Position numbers and translations under genes: made by a program. A stretch of DNA of 64,000 nt, taken from UBA6623 sp965238125. GTDB lineage: Bacteria; Acidobacteriota; Terriglobia; Bryobacterales; UBA6623. Where the stretch lies: contig OZ250179.1 of assembly GCA_965238125.1 (NCBI GenBank), forward strand, positions 372,001 to 436,000, in the 5' to 3' direction. How positions within the stretch are numbered: position 1 is the stretch's first letter; each line of letters opens with the position of its first letter. Below are positions 1-8,597 of the stretch, one piece after another. Under the pieces are notes generated by a model, which did no database searches, had not been told where the DNA came from, and saw only the letters and a program-made list of their open reading frames with translations.

Positions 1-2
1 AG

Positions 3-3000
3 TTAGTTTAAGTAGAGGAACTCGCCGGCGTTGAACAGGCCCCAGCACAGGCTTTCGAGGCCGTGGTCGAGGAGTAGAGAGCGGCTCCAGGCGGCTTCGT
101 CCCGGTCGGGTCCGCGGCCGAGGGCGAGCTTGAAGGCGGTGTCGATGCGGGCTTCGGGATCTTCACCGGCTTGCTCGGCGACGCGCTCGGCGAAGAACTT
201 CGCCTGTCGCTGGACAAAGGCATTGTTCATCAGGCTGAGCGCCTGCAACGGGGTTGTGGTCGCCATGCGTTGCGGCGTCTTGACGGCGGGGATGGGGCAA
301 TCGAGCGAGTCGAGCAAGGGGTCGGTGCCGGAGTTGACGTTCATGCGGTAGACGGTGCGGCGGTCGAGCTCGGGGTCGTCCTTATCAAACAACTTGTAAT
401 GCTCGAGCGAGCCGATGCGTTCGCTTTCAAAGGGGCGAAAGCTGGGGCCGCCCATCTTGCGGTTCAGTTTGCCGCTGACGGCGAGCATGGCGTCGCGGAC
501 CGCCTCGCCTTCGAGGCGTCGCGGCGGATAGCGCCACAGCAGTCGGTTGTCGGCGTCGACGGCGGCGGCTTGCTCGTTAAACGCCGCCGATTGGCGATAG
601 GCGGCCGAGAGCATGATGCGCTTGTGGAGTTTCTTGAGGCTCCAGCCGTCGGCGACGAAATCGAGCGCCAGCGCGTCGAGCAATTCCGGGTGCGAGGGCG
701 GGCCGCCGTTGAACCCGAGATCGTTGGGATTCGCGGTGAACCCGCGTCCGAAATGGTAGTGCCAGACTCGGTTGACGATGGCGCGGACGAACAGAGGATT
801 GTCCTCGGAGGTGAGCCACCGGGCGAAGCGCTTGCGCCGCTCGCCCTCGGGGGCGTCGGGGGCCAGCCCGAGTTCCGCGGACAAACCCGCAAGATTGGAG
901 AGACCGCCGGCGGAGACGATTTCGCCCGGTTTTTCGATATGACCCCGTGCGAGTACGTGGGTCGGTTCGGGTTCACGGATTTCCGCGGCATAGATCTTGT
1001 TCGGCTCGCCCATTTCCGCGAGCGCGGTGGTCAATCGGGCGGACTTGGCGTCGAGCGCGTCAAAGCGGCTTCGCTGTTGGGCGGTCATCAGCCCGCGCAG
1101 CTCTTCGTCGAGAATGCTGGGGGCGCCGGCCTGGAACGAGGCGGCGATTTGCTCGGGTGAAAGAGCCGTGTCGTAGAGGCGTGCTTCCTCGACGGTGAGC
1201 CCGATTGCGTTGTTGAAGGCGACCTCGGCTTCGCCGGCGATATAGGTTTGCAGCAGACCGCGCCCGTCGGCGAGCTCGGGCCGATAGCCTTCGCCGTAAG
1301 GAACGCCGTTGCGATAGACGGCGATCGTGTGGTCGGGCCGGTAGACGACCGCCAGGTGCACGCGACCGCCGGGCGGGGTGTCCTCGCTCGGCCCCTTCAC
1401 GTCGACGGTGCGGAAGTTAGCCGTGCTGGTGCTTTGCCACTGTTGATTGTCCTTCTTGCCGGTGTAGCGGATTCCGTCGCGGGCGGCCGCGCGATAGTCC
1501 TCGTGGTTTCGGATGGTGACGACGACGGTGGATTTCTCCGGCAGCTCGTCGACGGCGATCCAGGCCTCGAGCGTCTTTTCGCGAACGTCGCGGGGGAGCT
1601 TCGCCGTGGCGATTCCCGGAAAGACGTCATTCAGTACTTGTTCGTGAACGCGGCGCAGCACGCCGTCGGAGAGTTCGAACGCGTCGGTGAGCTCGATGTG
1701 CATCGTGCCCGCCTGGTCGCGGGAATTGCGGTCGAATCGCCACAAGCCGAAGGGCTTGGGAACACCAGCGACGGGCCCGGAGCCTCGTGCGCGCAAGGCT
1801 CGCTCGTGGACAGGCTCCACGAGCTCGTGGATTTGGTCCTCGACCTCCGCGTAGGCTTTCTTGAGCGCGGTCGTCTTCTCGCGGCGCGCGGCGGCTTCCG
1901 GCCTGGTAAGCAAGTCGCGTTCGCCGAGCCAGACGCCCTCGAAGGCGGCTTTGAAGCGGTAGTAGTCGCGCTGCGGGATGGGATCGAATTTGTGGTCGTG
2001 GCAGCGAGCGCAGTTGACGGTCAGGCCGAGAAAGGTCTGCCCGATGACGCTGAGCATTTCCTCGAGTTGATCTTCGCGGACTTGCTTGCGCTGGGCTTTG
2101 ACGGCCGAAGTTAGGCCCACGGCGTCATAGGGACCCGAGACGAGAAACCCCGTCGCGACGACGCCGTCACGGGTGGGCGGGTCAATCACGTCGCCGGCGA
2201 TTTGCTCTTCGGCGAAGAGGCGGTAGGATTTGTCGGCGTTGAAACTGCGAATGACGTAGTCGCGATAGGGCCAGGCGTTGACGCGCATCCAGTCGCGCTC
2301 GAAGCCCTCGCTTTCTGAAAACCGCGCCACATCGAGCCAGTGCCGAGCCCAGCGCTCGCCGTAACGCGGCGACGACAGCAAGCGGTCGAGCAGCTTTTCG
2401 TAGGCGTTGTCGCTTGGGTCGTTGACAAAGGCCTCGATCTCGGCCGGTGTGGGCGGAAGGCCGAGCAGATCGAAACTCGCGCGGCGGATGAGCGCGCGGC
2501 GGGTGGCGGGCGGGGAAGGCTCTAAGGCTTCGCTCGCCAGGGTTGCGTAGATTCGACGATCGATCGGACTGAGTCGCCATGCCGCGGGGGCTCCGGCTGG
2601 GTCGGGCGCCGGGGAGCGTCGGAGCGGTTGCAGCGACCACCAATCGGGGCCTCCGCGAGGGCGTTTGTCCTCGGCGGGCGGGTCTGAGCCGAGCGCCCCG
2701 CTCCAGGGCGAACCCGCTTCGATCCAGCGGTGGAGGAGTTCGCGTTCTTCGTCGGGCAGGGGGTTGCCGAGCGGCATTTCTCCGGCGGCGACGCGGCGAT
2801 AAAGCAGGCTTTCGTCGGGTGCTCCCTCGACCAGGGCCGGTCCCTTAGCGCCGCCGCGTCGCGCGCCGGCGAGGGTCGAAAGATCAAGCCCGGAACTCTT
2901 CGTTCCCGAGTTGTGGCAGGCGAGGCAGCGCTTTTCGAGCAGTGCAAGCGCCGAGGCTTCGAGATCTTCGTCGGCGGGAGGAGGCGGCGCGGCGAAACCG

Positions 3001-3110
3001 AACGGCGAAAAAAGGCAGAGTAGAACACAGAGCGCCGCGCGGAGCCAGGAGGCCGGGCGCCAGAGCCGGGTCCACCGAAATGAGGAGCAACACTGCAAGA
3101 AAGACCGCAT
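3..3110 (-). CDS. PSCyt1/DUF1549/DUF1553 multidomain secreted cytochrome-like protein
   Basis: The 1035-residue protein opens with a signal segment (about residues 20-41), followed by a PSCyt1-type haem motif CLACH at residues 62-66. A DUF1549 region spans about 180-400 and contains a second motif, CARCH, at 367-371. A LamG/concanavalin-like insert covers roughly 440-620, and a DUF1553 region runs from about 680 to the C-terminus. These proteins are typical of Planctomycetota, Verrucomicrobiota and Acidobacteriota and usually pair with a DUF1501 protein in polysaccharide-degradation loci; their biochemical role is unproven. The frame stays open up to 3677, but I start at 3110 because the signal peptide begins there and the longer form would overlap the divergent yceH-like gene. 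A TACAAT box lies at 3126-3131 on this strand. The stop is at 3-5, so any partner gene lies outside the window. Confidence 0.9.
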   Translation of the reverse strand: MRSFLQCCSSFRWTRLWRPASWLRAALCVLLCLFSPFGFAAPPPPADEDLEASALALLEKRCLACHNSGTKSSGLDLSTLAGARRGGAKGPALVEGAPDESLLYRRVAAGEMPLGNPLPDEERELLHRWIEAGSPWSGALGSDPPAEDKRPRGGPDWWSLQPLRRSPAPDPAGAPAAWRLSPIDRRIYATLASEALEPSPPATRRALIRRASFDLLGLPPTPAEIEAFVNDPSDNAYEKLLDRLLSSPRYGERWARHWLDVARFSESEGFERDWMRVNAWPYRDYVIRSFNADKSYRLFAEEQIAGDVIDPPTRDGVVATGFLVSGPYDAVGLTSAVKAQRKQVREDQLEEMLSVIGQTFLGLTVNCARCHDHKFDPIPQRDYYRFKAAFEGVWLGERDLLTRPEAAARREKTTALKKAYAEVEDQIHELVEPVHERALRARGSGPVAGVPKPFGLWRFDRNSRDQAGTMHIELTDAFELSDGVLRRVHEQVLNDVFPGIATAKLPRDVREKTLEAWIAVDELPEKSTVVVTIRNHEDYRAAARDGIRYTGKKDNQQWQSTSTANFRTVDVKGPSEDTPPGGRVHLAVVYRPDHTIAVYRNGVPYGEGYRPELADGRGLLQTYIAGEAEVAFNNAIGLTVEEARLYDTALSPEQIAASFQAGAPSILDEELRGLMTAQQRSRFDALDAKSARLTTALAEMGEPNKIYAAEIREPEPTHVLARGHIEKPGEIVSAGGLSNLAGLSAELGLAPDAPEGERRKRFARWLTSEDNPLFVRAIVNRVWHYHFGRGFTANPNDLGFNGGPPSHPELLDALALDFVADGWSLKKLHKRIMLSAAYRQSAAFNEQAAAVDADNRLLWRYPPRRLEGEAVRDAMLAVSGKLNRKMGGPSFRPFESERIGSLEHYKLFDKDDPELDRRTVYRMNVNSGTDPLLDSLDCPIPAVKTPQRMATTTPLQALSLMNNAFVQRQAKFFAERVAEQAGEDPEARIDTAFKLALGRGPDRDEAAWSRSLLLDHGLESLCWGLFNAGEFLYLN

Positions 3111-3200
3111 GGGCCGCCCACCCGGATTGTACCGCGAAGATGCGGCGAGCGGTTGTAAATCGTCGATCTTGTAATCTGGAGAGGCAAGCCCCTTACTGAT

Positions 3201-3887
3201 ATGATCCTCAGCGACACCGAAGCGCGCGCGCTCGGCGCCTTGATCGAGAAGGACATGGCAACGCCGGAGTATTATCCGCTGACGCTCAATGCTCTGGTTT
3301 CCGCTTGTAACCAGAAGACCAACCGTCATCCGGTCGTGGAATACAGAAGCGATGTCGTGGCGCGGGCGATCGAGAGGTTGCAGAGCGAACGGCTGGCGGC
3401 GGTGTTGACGGGCCGGGGCCACCGCGTGCCGAAATACAAGCATTGGGCTTGGGAGACGCTGGCTTTGGGGCGCCGCGAGATGGCGGTGTTGTGCGTATTG
3501 TTGCTGCGGGGAGCGCAGACGCCGGGCGAAATCAAGGAACGGACGCAACGGATGTTCGCCTTTGACGACTTGGAGTCGGTCGAAGGTTGCTTGGGCCGAC
3601 TGATGGAACGGGAGCCGGCGCCGTTCGTGGCCGAGTTGCCGCGGCAGCCGGGGACGCGCGAAACCCGCTATGTTCACTTGCTTTGCGGAGAGCCGTCGGC
3701 GGAGGAGATTGCCGACTTGTCGTCCGAGGTGTTTTCGGCGGGCGAGGGTCGTGACGGTCGATCGACTCAGGGCGCGGGGGCCGGCGCCGAGCGGCTCGCC
3801 TCGCTCGATGCGCGGGTCGAGGAGCTAGAAAATCAAGTGGCTGTCTTGCGGGACGAGTTGGCGGGTTTTCGGTCGCGGTTTGAGTGA
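3201..3887 (+). CDS. yceH: YceH-family protein (DUF480)
   Basis: This 228-residue protein begins with the family's characteristic N-terminus (LSDTEARALGALIEKDM, then YYPLTLNAL and ACNQK). The family folds as two winged-helix domains, which fit residues 1-165. The last 30 residues form a heptad-rich coiled coil (LDARVEELENQVAVLRDELA), which is common in YceH proteins. Function is not established; DNA binding is inferred from the fold. It is divergent from the PSCyt-type gene, with 90 bp between the starts. No strong Shine-Dalgarno sequence is visible; GGAG lies about 20 bp upstream. Confidence 0.88.
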   Translation: MILSDTEARALGALIEKDMATPEYYPLTLNALVSACNQKTNRHPVVEYRSDVVARAIERLQSERLAAVLTGRGHRVPKYKHWAWETLALGRREMAVLCVLLLRGAQTPGEIKERTQRMFAFDDLESVEGCLGRLMEREPAPFVAELPRQPGTRETRYVHLLCGEPSAEEIADLSSEVFSAGEGRDGRSTQGAGAGAERLASLDARVEELENQVAVLRDELAGFRSRFE

Positions 3888-3899
3888 ATGCCCGGTAGC

Positions 3900-3919
3900 G
3901 ACAAACACTCGTGTTTGTC
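3900..3919. repeat. Palindrome family A (GACAAACACTC-type), copy 1
   Basis: This 20-bp near-perfect inverted repeat has stem GACAAACAC/GTGTTTGTC. Other copies are at 4382-4401 and 21960-21979. It sits just after the yceH-like stop codon and is followed directly by the long hairpin at 3920-4117. Confidence 0.8.
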
Positions 3920-4117
3920 CTAGCCCGCATTTCTCACCGCCTGACGAGCAAAGCACACGATAGGCCCGCCATTACTTCGTTGCGCTTGCTCGCCGTGCTC
4001 ACCGTACTGTTCAAGTACGCCTCTTTGCTTAAGAAATGGGCGCCAAGCGGCGCGCGCCTCGTACTGACGGGCCTCTCGTGCACTTTGCCTCGCCACGCGG
4101 TGAGAAAAGCGGGCTAG
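3920..4117. repeat. Roughly 200-bp imperfect inverted-repeat element
   Basis: The left arm starts CTAGCCCGCATTTCTCACCG and the right arm ends with its near-perfect complement (GCGGTGAGAAAAGCGGGCTAG region, 4097-4117). Pairing continues inward with mismatches over about 60 nt per arm. No convincing coding frame fits. It looks like a large structured intergenic repeat or a MITE-like unit; whether it is mobile cannot be told from one copy. Confidence 0.6.
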
Positions 4118-4129
4118 ATTCCCAGTTCA

Positions 4130-4148
4130 GACAAGCTCTCAGCTTGTC
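4130..4148. repeat. Palindrome family B (GACAAGCTCTC-type), copy 1
   Basis: Perfect inverted repeat with stem GACAAGCT/AGCTTGTC and a 3-nt loop. Copies are at 4348-4366 (opposite orientation) and 21995-22013. Family B always lies near family A. The 200 bp between 4149 and 4347 hold no gene I can support. Confidence 0.8.
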
Positions 4149-4347
4149 TTAGTCCACAGTTACGGCCGGCACGTGATCAAGCCCGGACAGTACGAGGCCA
4201 TCTATAGCGGCATGCCGCGTTACGGGCTGGGGCAGGTCGCTAAGCTGGTGCCGGCGTCGGGCCGTAGGGAAAACGCTCGGGAGCGGCTCGGGGGCGAGAC
4301 GGGGGCAGGGTAGCTGAACATCCGGGGTGGCTTGCGCGCCCCTCCGA

Positions 4348-4401
4348 GACAAGCTGAGAGCTTGTCTCAACTGTGAGCTCGGACAAACAAGAGTGTTTGT
4401 C
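4348..4401. repeat. Palindromes B and A, inverted orientation
   Basis: Family B (4348-4366) and family A (4382-4401) follow each other in the reverse order and orientation of the pair at 3900/4130. The whole 3900-4401 block is therefore bracketed symmetrically by an A-B...B-A arrangement, directly upstream of ggt. Confidence 0.75.
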
Positions 4402-4453
4402 GCCACCTGGGCGGCGTTCTCAGGGCGGCTGACGCCGGGGGCGGGATTCCGCT

Positions 4454-4459
4454 TACAAT
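4454..4459 (+). promoter_or_regulatory. TACAAT -10-like box of ggt
   Basis: TACAAT ends 6 bp before the GTG start of ggt, and no ribosome-binding site fits in the gap. This spacing recurs at several genes here and suggests a leaderless transcript. Confidence 0.5.
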
Positions 4460-4465
4460 CGATTC

Positions 4466-6136
4466 GTGTTCTCTCGGCTGATTTCTCTTTTCGTTTTGCT
4501 GGCCGTGACGGTTGGCGCGGCGTCTCGGGCGCCGGTGCGGGCGCGGCAGGCGATGGTCGTGACGGCCGAGGCGCATGCCACGCGGGTCGGCGTCAAGGTG
4601 CTTGCGGACGGGGGCAACGCGGTGGACGCGGCCGTGGCGGTGGGCTTTGCGCTGGCCGTGACGCATCCGCGGGCGGGAAATCTGGGCGGCGGCGGGTTCA
4701 TGCTGATTCGCCTGGCGGAGGGGACCTCGACATTCCTCGATTTTCGGGAGCGAGCGCCGGGTAAGGCCGACCGCGATATGTACTTGGATGCGAGCGGCGA
4801 GGTGACCGAGGAAAGCTTCGTCGGCTACCGCGCTGTCGGTGTCCCGGGGACGGTGCGGGGGCTGGGCGAGGCGCGCCGCAAATACGGAACGCGGCCTTGG
4901 AGCGAGCTTGTGGCGCCGGCGCTCGAGTTGGCTCGCGACGGCTTTGCGGTCTCCGACGAGGTGGCCCGTGACTTGGCCGACAGCGAACGGTTGGCTAGGT
5001 TTCCCGAATCGAAGCGGATTTTTCAGGGTGCCGGGAAGCCGTTGGAAGCGGGCGAGATGCTGCGTCAACCCGACCTGGCCGGGACGTTGGCGCGTTTGGG
5101 GGCAGAGGGCCCCGATGAGTTTTACAAGGGACGCACGGCCCGGCTGATTGCGGAAGACATGGCGCGTCACGGCGGGCTGATTTCGCTTGCCGACCTGAAG
5201 GACTACAAAGTGGTCGAGCGGCGGCCGCTCAAGGGGACCTATCGCGGCTATGGGATTTTGTCGGCGCCGCCGCCCAGCTCGGGAGGGGCGGGGATCGTGC
5301 AAATGCTGAATATGCTCGAGGGCAGCGGTTTCGCGGGTGAGGGCGCGGGGTCGGCTTCGGCGATTCACTATACGGCGGAGGTGATGCGGCGGTTTTTCGC
5401 CGACCGGGCCGAGTTTTTCGGTGATACCGATTTCGTGGACGTTCCTGTTGCGGGGCTTGTCGAGAAACAGTACGCGCTCGATCGGCGGTCTTCGATTGAT
5501 CGGCACCGGGTTACGCCGAGTTCTCAAATTTCCAACGGACGGCCCGCCGGCGCGGAGAGCGGGGAGACGACGCACTACTCGATCGTTGACGAGGCGGGCA
5601 ACGCGGTGGCGGTGACCTACACGCTCAACGGTTCGTTTGGTTCGGGCGTAACCGCGCGGGGCACGGGCGTGCTGCTCAACAACGAGATGGATGATTTTAC
5701 CGCCAAGCCGGGGGCGCCGAATTTCTTCGGGTTGCTGCAGAGCGAGAAGAACGCGATCGAGCCGGGCAAGCGGCCGCTATCGGCGATGACGCCGACGATC
5801 GTCACGCGCGACGGCAAGCCGTTTCTCGTCCTAGGCGCGGCGGGCGGGCCTCGCATTATCTCGGTCGTGCTGCAAGTGATCACGAACGTGATCGATTTCA
5901 AGATGAATCTTCAACAGGCCGTTGATTTCCCGCGCTTCCATCATCAATGGATGCCCGACGAGCTGCGCATGGAAGATCACGGTTTTTCGCCGGACACGGT
6001 GGCGCTGTTGCGGAAACGCGGGCACAAGGTGGTGTTCCTCGCACCAATGGCGCGGCTAATGGCGATTCAGGTTGAAGGCGAGTGGCTGCTCGGCGCGGCG
6101 GATGCTCGGTCGGAGGGGCTGACGGCGGGGTATTAG
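4466..6136 (+). CDS. ggt: Gamma-glutamyltransferase
   Basis: This 556-residue precursor transfers or hydrolyses gamma-glutamyl groups from glutathione and related peptides, normally in the periplasm. A signal segment covers about residues 1-19. The large subunit contains GNAVDAAVAV and the GNLGGGGFM block. The autoprocessing site precedes Thr368 in ETTHYSIVD, which becomes the N-terminal nucleophile of the small subunit. NNEMDDF and the oxyanion GAAGGPRI segment follow. Length is normal for the family. The start is GTG, six bases after a TACAAT box. The last 28 codons are repeated as a fragment at 6757-6841. Confidence 0.95.
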   Translation: MFSRLISLFVLLAVTVGAASRAPVRARQAMVVTAEAHATRVGVKVLADGGNAVDAAVAVGFALAVTHPRAGNLGGGGFMLIRLAEGTSTFLDFRERAPGKADRDMYLDASGEVTEESFVGYRAVGVPGTVRGLGEARRKYGTRPWSELVAPALELARDGFAVSDEVARDLADSERLARFPESKRIFQGAGKPLEAGEMLRQPDLAGTLARLGAEGPDEFYKGRTARLIAEDMARHGGLISLADLKDYKVVERRPLKGTYRGYGILSAPPPSSGGAGIVQMLNMLEGSGFAGEGAGSASAIHYTAEVMRRFFADRAEFFGDTDFVDVPVAGLVEKQYALDRRSSIDRHRVTPSSQISNGRPAGAESGETTHYSIVDEAGNAVAVTYTLNGSFGSGVTARGTGVLLNNEMDDFTAKPGAPNFFGLLQSEKNAIEPGKRPLSAMTPTIVTRDGKPFLVLGAAGGPRIISVVLQVITNVIDFKMNLQQAVDFPRFHHQWMPDELRMEDHGFSPDTVALLRKRGHKVVFLAPMARLMAIQVEGEWLLGAADARSEGLTAGY

Positions 6137-6185
6137 CCGGCCGCGCAGCCGACCCGGAGAATGCCGGCGCCGGCGCAACGGTCGT

Positions 6186-6638
6186 CTAGGGAATACCCCG
6201 ACTGCTCGTTCGGCCCGACCAGACTGCCTCCTTCACCCAAGGGGTCAGCCGGCGCCATGTCCGGGAGAAGACAGTCGGCGGCCGCTTTGTCTGGGATCCG
6301 CTTACAAACAGTCCCCACCGAAAGAGCACCTGGCCCGAAACGACCTGCCTGATAAACTCTACGGCTTCCGTCGCCACGTCCCGGATGGCCGTTTCACACT
6401 GATCAGCCGGCACACCGTCTTCCAGCTCGTGATGCTGATGGTCGTGGATCCGGTCAAAGTACAGCGTAATTTCGTTCCAGTCGAATTCTACGTCCAGCCG
6501 CCCTAGGACCGGGGATTCCGCAGGATAAACCAGCCAGTCGTCGCTCTTCCCCTCAGACCACACAACATCAGGCAAGATCCTGGCGCTCGCCTGAAGGAAG
6601 GCGGCCTTAAGTCGAGCCGAGTAGTTTCCGTGGTTCAT
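6186..6638 (-). CDS. Hypothetical protein
   Basis: This 150-residue protein is not recognised. It is soluble, with no signal peptide or membrane helix, and rich in aromatic and acidic residues (DDWLVYPAESPVLG, EFDWNEITLYFDRIH, then a His-rich HDHQHHELED). Its composition resembles small immunity or SMI1-like proteins, but I see no diagnostic motif. I start at 6638 (MNHGNYSARL); 17 more upstream codons are open. It lies between ggt and a duplicated ggt 3' end, opposite to ggt, and is probably an inserted cargo gene. Confidence 0.55.
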   Translation of the reverse strand: MNHGNYSARLKAAFLQASARILPDVVWSEGKSDDWLVYPAESPVLGRLDVEFDWNEITLYFDRIHDHQHHELEDGVPADQCETAIRDVATEAVEFIRQVVSGQVLFRWGLFVSGSQTKRPPTVFSRTWRRLTPWVKEAVWSGRTSSRGIP

Positions 6639-6756
6639 TGCTCTGCCGGCATGCAATCCCTTACCCCTGCTCTCGCACCCACTTGCCAAAGTCAGCCGTT
6701 ACCTCTTGGGGTTCGCCGACGCGGTTCGTTCAGCGGTCTTATCATCGTATTCCAAC

Positions 6757-6841
6757 TCCGAGGCTGATGGCGATTCAGGTAGAGGGGAAGTGGCGGCTCG
6801 GCGCGGCGGATGCGAGGTCGGAGGGTTTGGCGGCGGGGTAA
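6757..6841 (+). pseudogene. Duplicated 3' fragment of ggt
   Basis: This stretch encodes RLMAIQVEGKWRLGAADARS and a few further residues to a stop, closely matching the last 28 codons of ggt (6052-6136) with several substitutions. No upstream ggt sequence accompanies it. It marks either a partial duplication that trapped the gene at 6186-6638 or the remains of a second ggt copy. Confidence 0.8.
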
Positions 6842-6899
6842 GCCTCTCGGGCGGCGACTTCTTTCTTGTTTTCGGAGAGCAGACCGCGCGGCTGTAGCC

Positions 6900-6942
6900 C
6901 AAACCGAGCCGCGACCGTCAGGAAGCGGTATGCGATGAGGCC
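6900..6942 (+). repeat. Interspersed repeat C, plus orientation
   Basis: A 43-bp unit beginning CAAACCGAGCCGCGACCGTC and ending in GCGATGAGGCCC. It forms an almost perfect inverted pair with 7083-7125, with about 140 bp between them. A second such pair is at 34884/35107. The 7126-7179 remainder holds nothing I can identify. Confidence 0.85.
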
Positions 6943-7082
6943 CTTCAGCCGTGAGAGGGGTCGTGGAACCGCCATACCCCGGGACTGGGATCGCCTACGC
7001 GGCCCATGGCCGGAAGCGAGGCCGACTGGGCTGGTGATCCTCACGTAACCCTACAGGATCACTACCTCCAGCGCTTCAGAAT

Positions 7083-7125
7083 GGCCTCATCGGATACCGC
7101 TTCCTGACGGTCGCGGCTCGGTTTG
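7083..7125 (-). repeat. Interspersed repeat C, minus orientation
   Basis: Reverse-complement partner of 6900-6942, differing at only a couple of positions. The inverted pair could form a long hairpin if transcribed through. Confidence 0.85.
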
Positions 7126-7179
7126 AGGGGGCGCGTTCGACGGCCTGACTATAGCCGGCGGGGAGTCGGCGGAGATGAC

Positions 7180-8259
7180 TCATCGCGGCCCGTCGGCCTC
7201 GCCCTCGAAAAGCGCCTCGAGTGACCAGACCGCGTGGGCCTCGCGGTCTTCGTGCCGGAACCGGCCGCTGCGCAGGACGCGGCTCCAGGGGTTGGAGGCG
7301 TTGCCGCCCGAGCCGATCATGGCGGCGGCGAAGGCGGACAGGCCTTTGAGAACCCCTGCTTGCTCGCGGGCGGCTTCGGGTGTTGCGAACTCGGCGCGGA
7401 GATGGAGCTCGATCTTTCCGACGTCGGGATGGGTTGGCGCGGGTGCCGTTAACGAAAGGTAGGCGACGCGGGCCGGGCCGAGGGCTCGGGTGAAGAGTTC
7501 GAGGGAGTTGCCCGTCCCGGCTTCGATGCCCGCCGCATGGGGTAGACGGCGCGGGATGATTCGGGCCCAGGCAATCCCGTCCCCGGCAAGGGCGTGGCGG
7601 GCTAGGAGGATTCGGTCTTCGACTTCGGCTGTGCCGGCGGGGGGCGGCTGTTCGGCGGCGTCTGCGTTGCCGTCGGCGTCGCTGTCGACGGATTCCGAGA
7701 CGATCAAGGTTCCCGGACCGGGCATTGTCAAAGTGAGTCGGCGTCCGGGGTCGGGCGCGGGGACGAGGCACGGGGCTTGGTCGAGCGGCTCGGGGCAGTC
7801 GATTCGGGCCGCGGTCAGACGTCGGTGCAGCGACGCTTCGGTGAATCGTCCGCTGACGAGCAGGGTCCTGTGATTTTCGTTGGCCGCGAAGGCCAGAGTG
7901 TCGATGTCGGGCATAGGCGGCAGCCCGGCTTGGTTGAACCAGCGGGAAGTCTGGGTTTCGGGGTCGCTTGACTGGGCGGCGGTTTCCCATAAATGCTCGA
8001 TCAGCCGGGGACCGGCTTTCGCGACATCCACATAAAGGACGGCGGCCTGATCGGGCGGGAGTTGACGCAGGGCCTTCTCGATCGGATCGGGTGGCGGCGC
8101 TTGGCAATGGGAGCAAGCGAGCAACAGAGTGACGGCCGCCGGGGGGCCGATGGAGTGGGCGGGGCTTGGCAAGGGTGGTCGGTCCTTGGTATGGGTGATT
8201 GGGTTGAAGGACTGTGAAAAAATCGAGGTCAGTCGGTTTCCATGAATCCGCGGATTCAT
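7180..8259 (-). CDS. Predicted lipoprotein of unknown function
   Basis: The frame encodes up to 359 residues. A lipobox-like LLLAC lies at about residue 49 of the longest form, so the ATG at 8259 is probably too far upstream; it also falls inside repeat D. A TTG at about 8171, preceded by AAGGA, is a plausible true start. The mature part has alternating hydrophobic strands (AAVLYVDVAKAGPRL, LLVSGRFTEASLHRRL, LEALFEGE) and resembles acidobacterial hypothetical lipoproteins that track protein-level self-regulation, though I cannot name a domain. Membrane anchoring is inferred. Start uncertain; gene likely. Confidence 0.65.
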   Translation of the reverse strand: MNPRIHGNRLTSIFSQSFNPITHTKDRPPLPSPAHSIGPPAAVTLLLACSHCQAPPPDPIEKALRQLPPDQAAVLYVDVAKAGPRLIEHLWETAAQSSDPETQTSRWFNQAGLPPMPDIDTLAFAANENHRTLLVSGRFTEASLHRRLTAARIDCPEPLDQAPCLVPAPDPGRRLTLTMPGPGTLIVSESVDSDADGNADAAEQPPPAGTAEVEDRILLARHALAGDGIAWARIIPRRLPHAAGIEAGTGNSLELFTRALGPARVAYLSLTAPAPTHPDVGKIELHLRAEFATPEAAREQAGVLKGLSAFAAAMIGSGGNASNPWSRVLRSGRFRHEDREAHAVWSLEALFEGEADGPR

Positions 8260-8284
8260 AATACCGTTATGAAGATGGGTGTCG
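8235..8284 (+). repeat. Interspersed repeat D, copy 1
   Basis: The unit starts GTTTCCATGAATCCGCGGAT and contains the palindrome ATGAATCCGCGGATTCAT followed by AATACCGTTATGAAGATGGG. Diverged copies lie at 45418-45464 and 57991-58034. Beyond it, 8285-8580 is non-coding and contains GC-rich repetitive sequence resembling that at 45465-45560. Confidence 0.75.
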
Positions 8285-8597
8285 GGGGCGAGTCAGGTTG
8301 GACCGGCAGGCTTCGTTCCTGCCGCCCCTTCAGGGATCGAGTTCCAAGACCCGCCCCGATGACTCGGGGCGCGGCAAGCCTGGAGGCTCACGCCACGTCG
8401 GGGGCTTCGGCATCGAGGAGATTCCGGGGCTATTTTCGAGGGAGTCCACTTCCCGGCGGCGAGTCCATGGCCCCGAACGGCGTTAGCGTGGGGGCGGGTT
8501 CGGTACCCCGCGAACGAAACCTCGAGAGCTCGGCGCTGGAATTTTTCCGCAACTTTTGTCAAGCTGGATGTGTTCCATGCCCAAGGAGGATCGGATA

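Noticed and set aside
3111..3677. N-terminal extension of the PSCyt-type protein frame up to 3677
   Set aside because: It is antisense to the yceH-like gene, has shadow-like composition, and precedes a clear signal peptide at 3110.
4149..4347. Possible protein fragment (HVIKPGQYEAIYSGMPRYGL) in the ggt upstream region
   Set aside because: The peptide looks protein-like but has no start, no continuation and sits inside repeat-rich DNA; too little to call a pseudogene.
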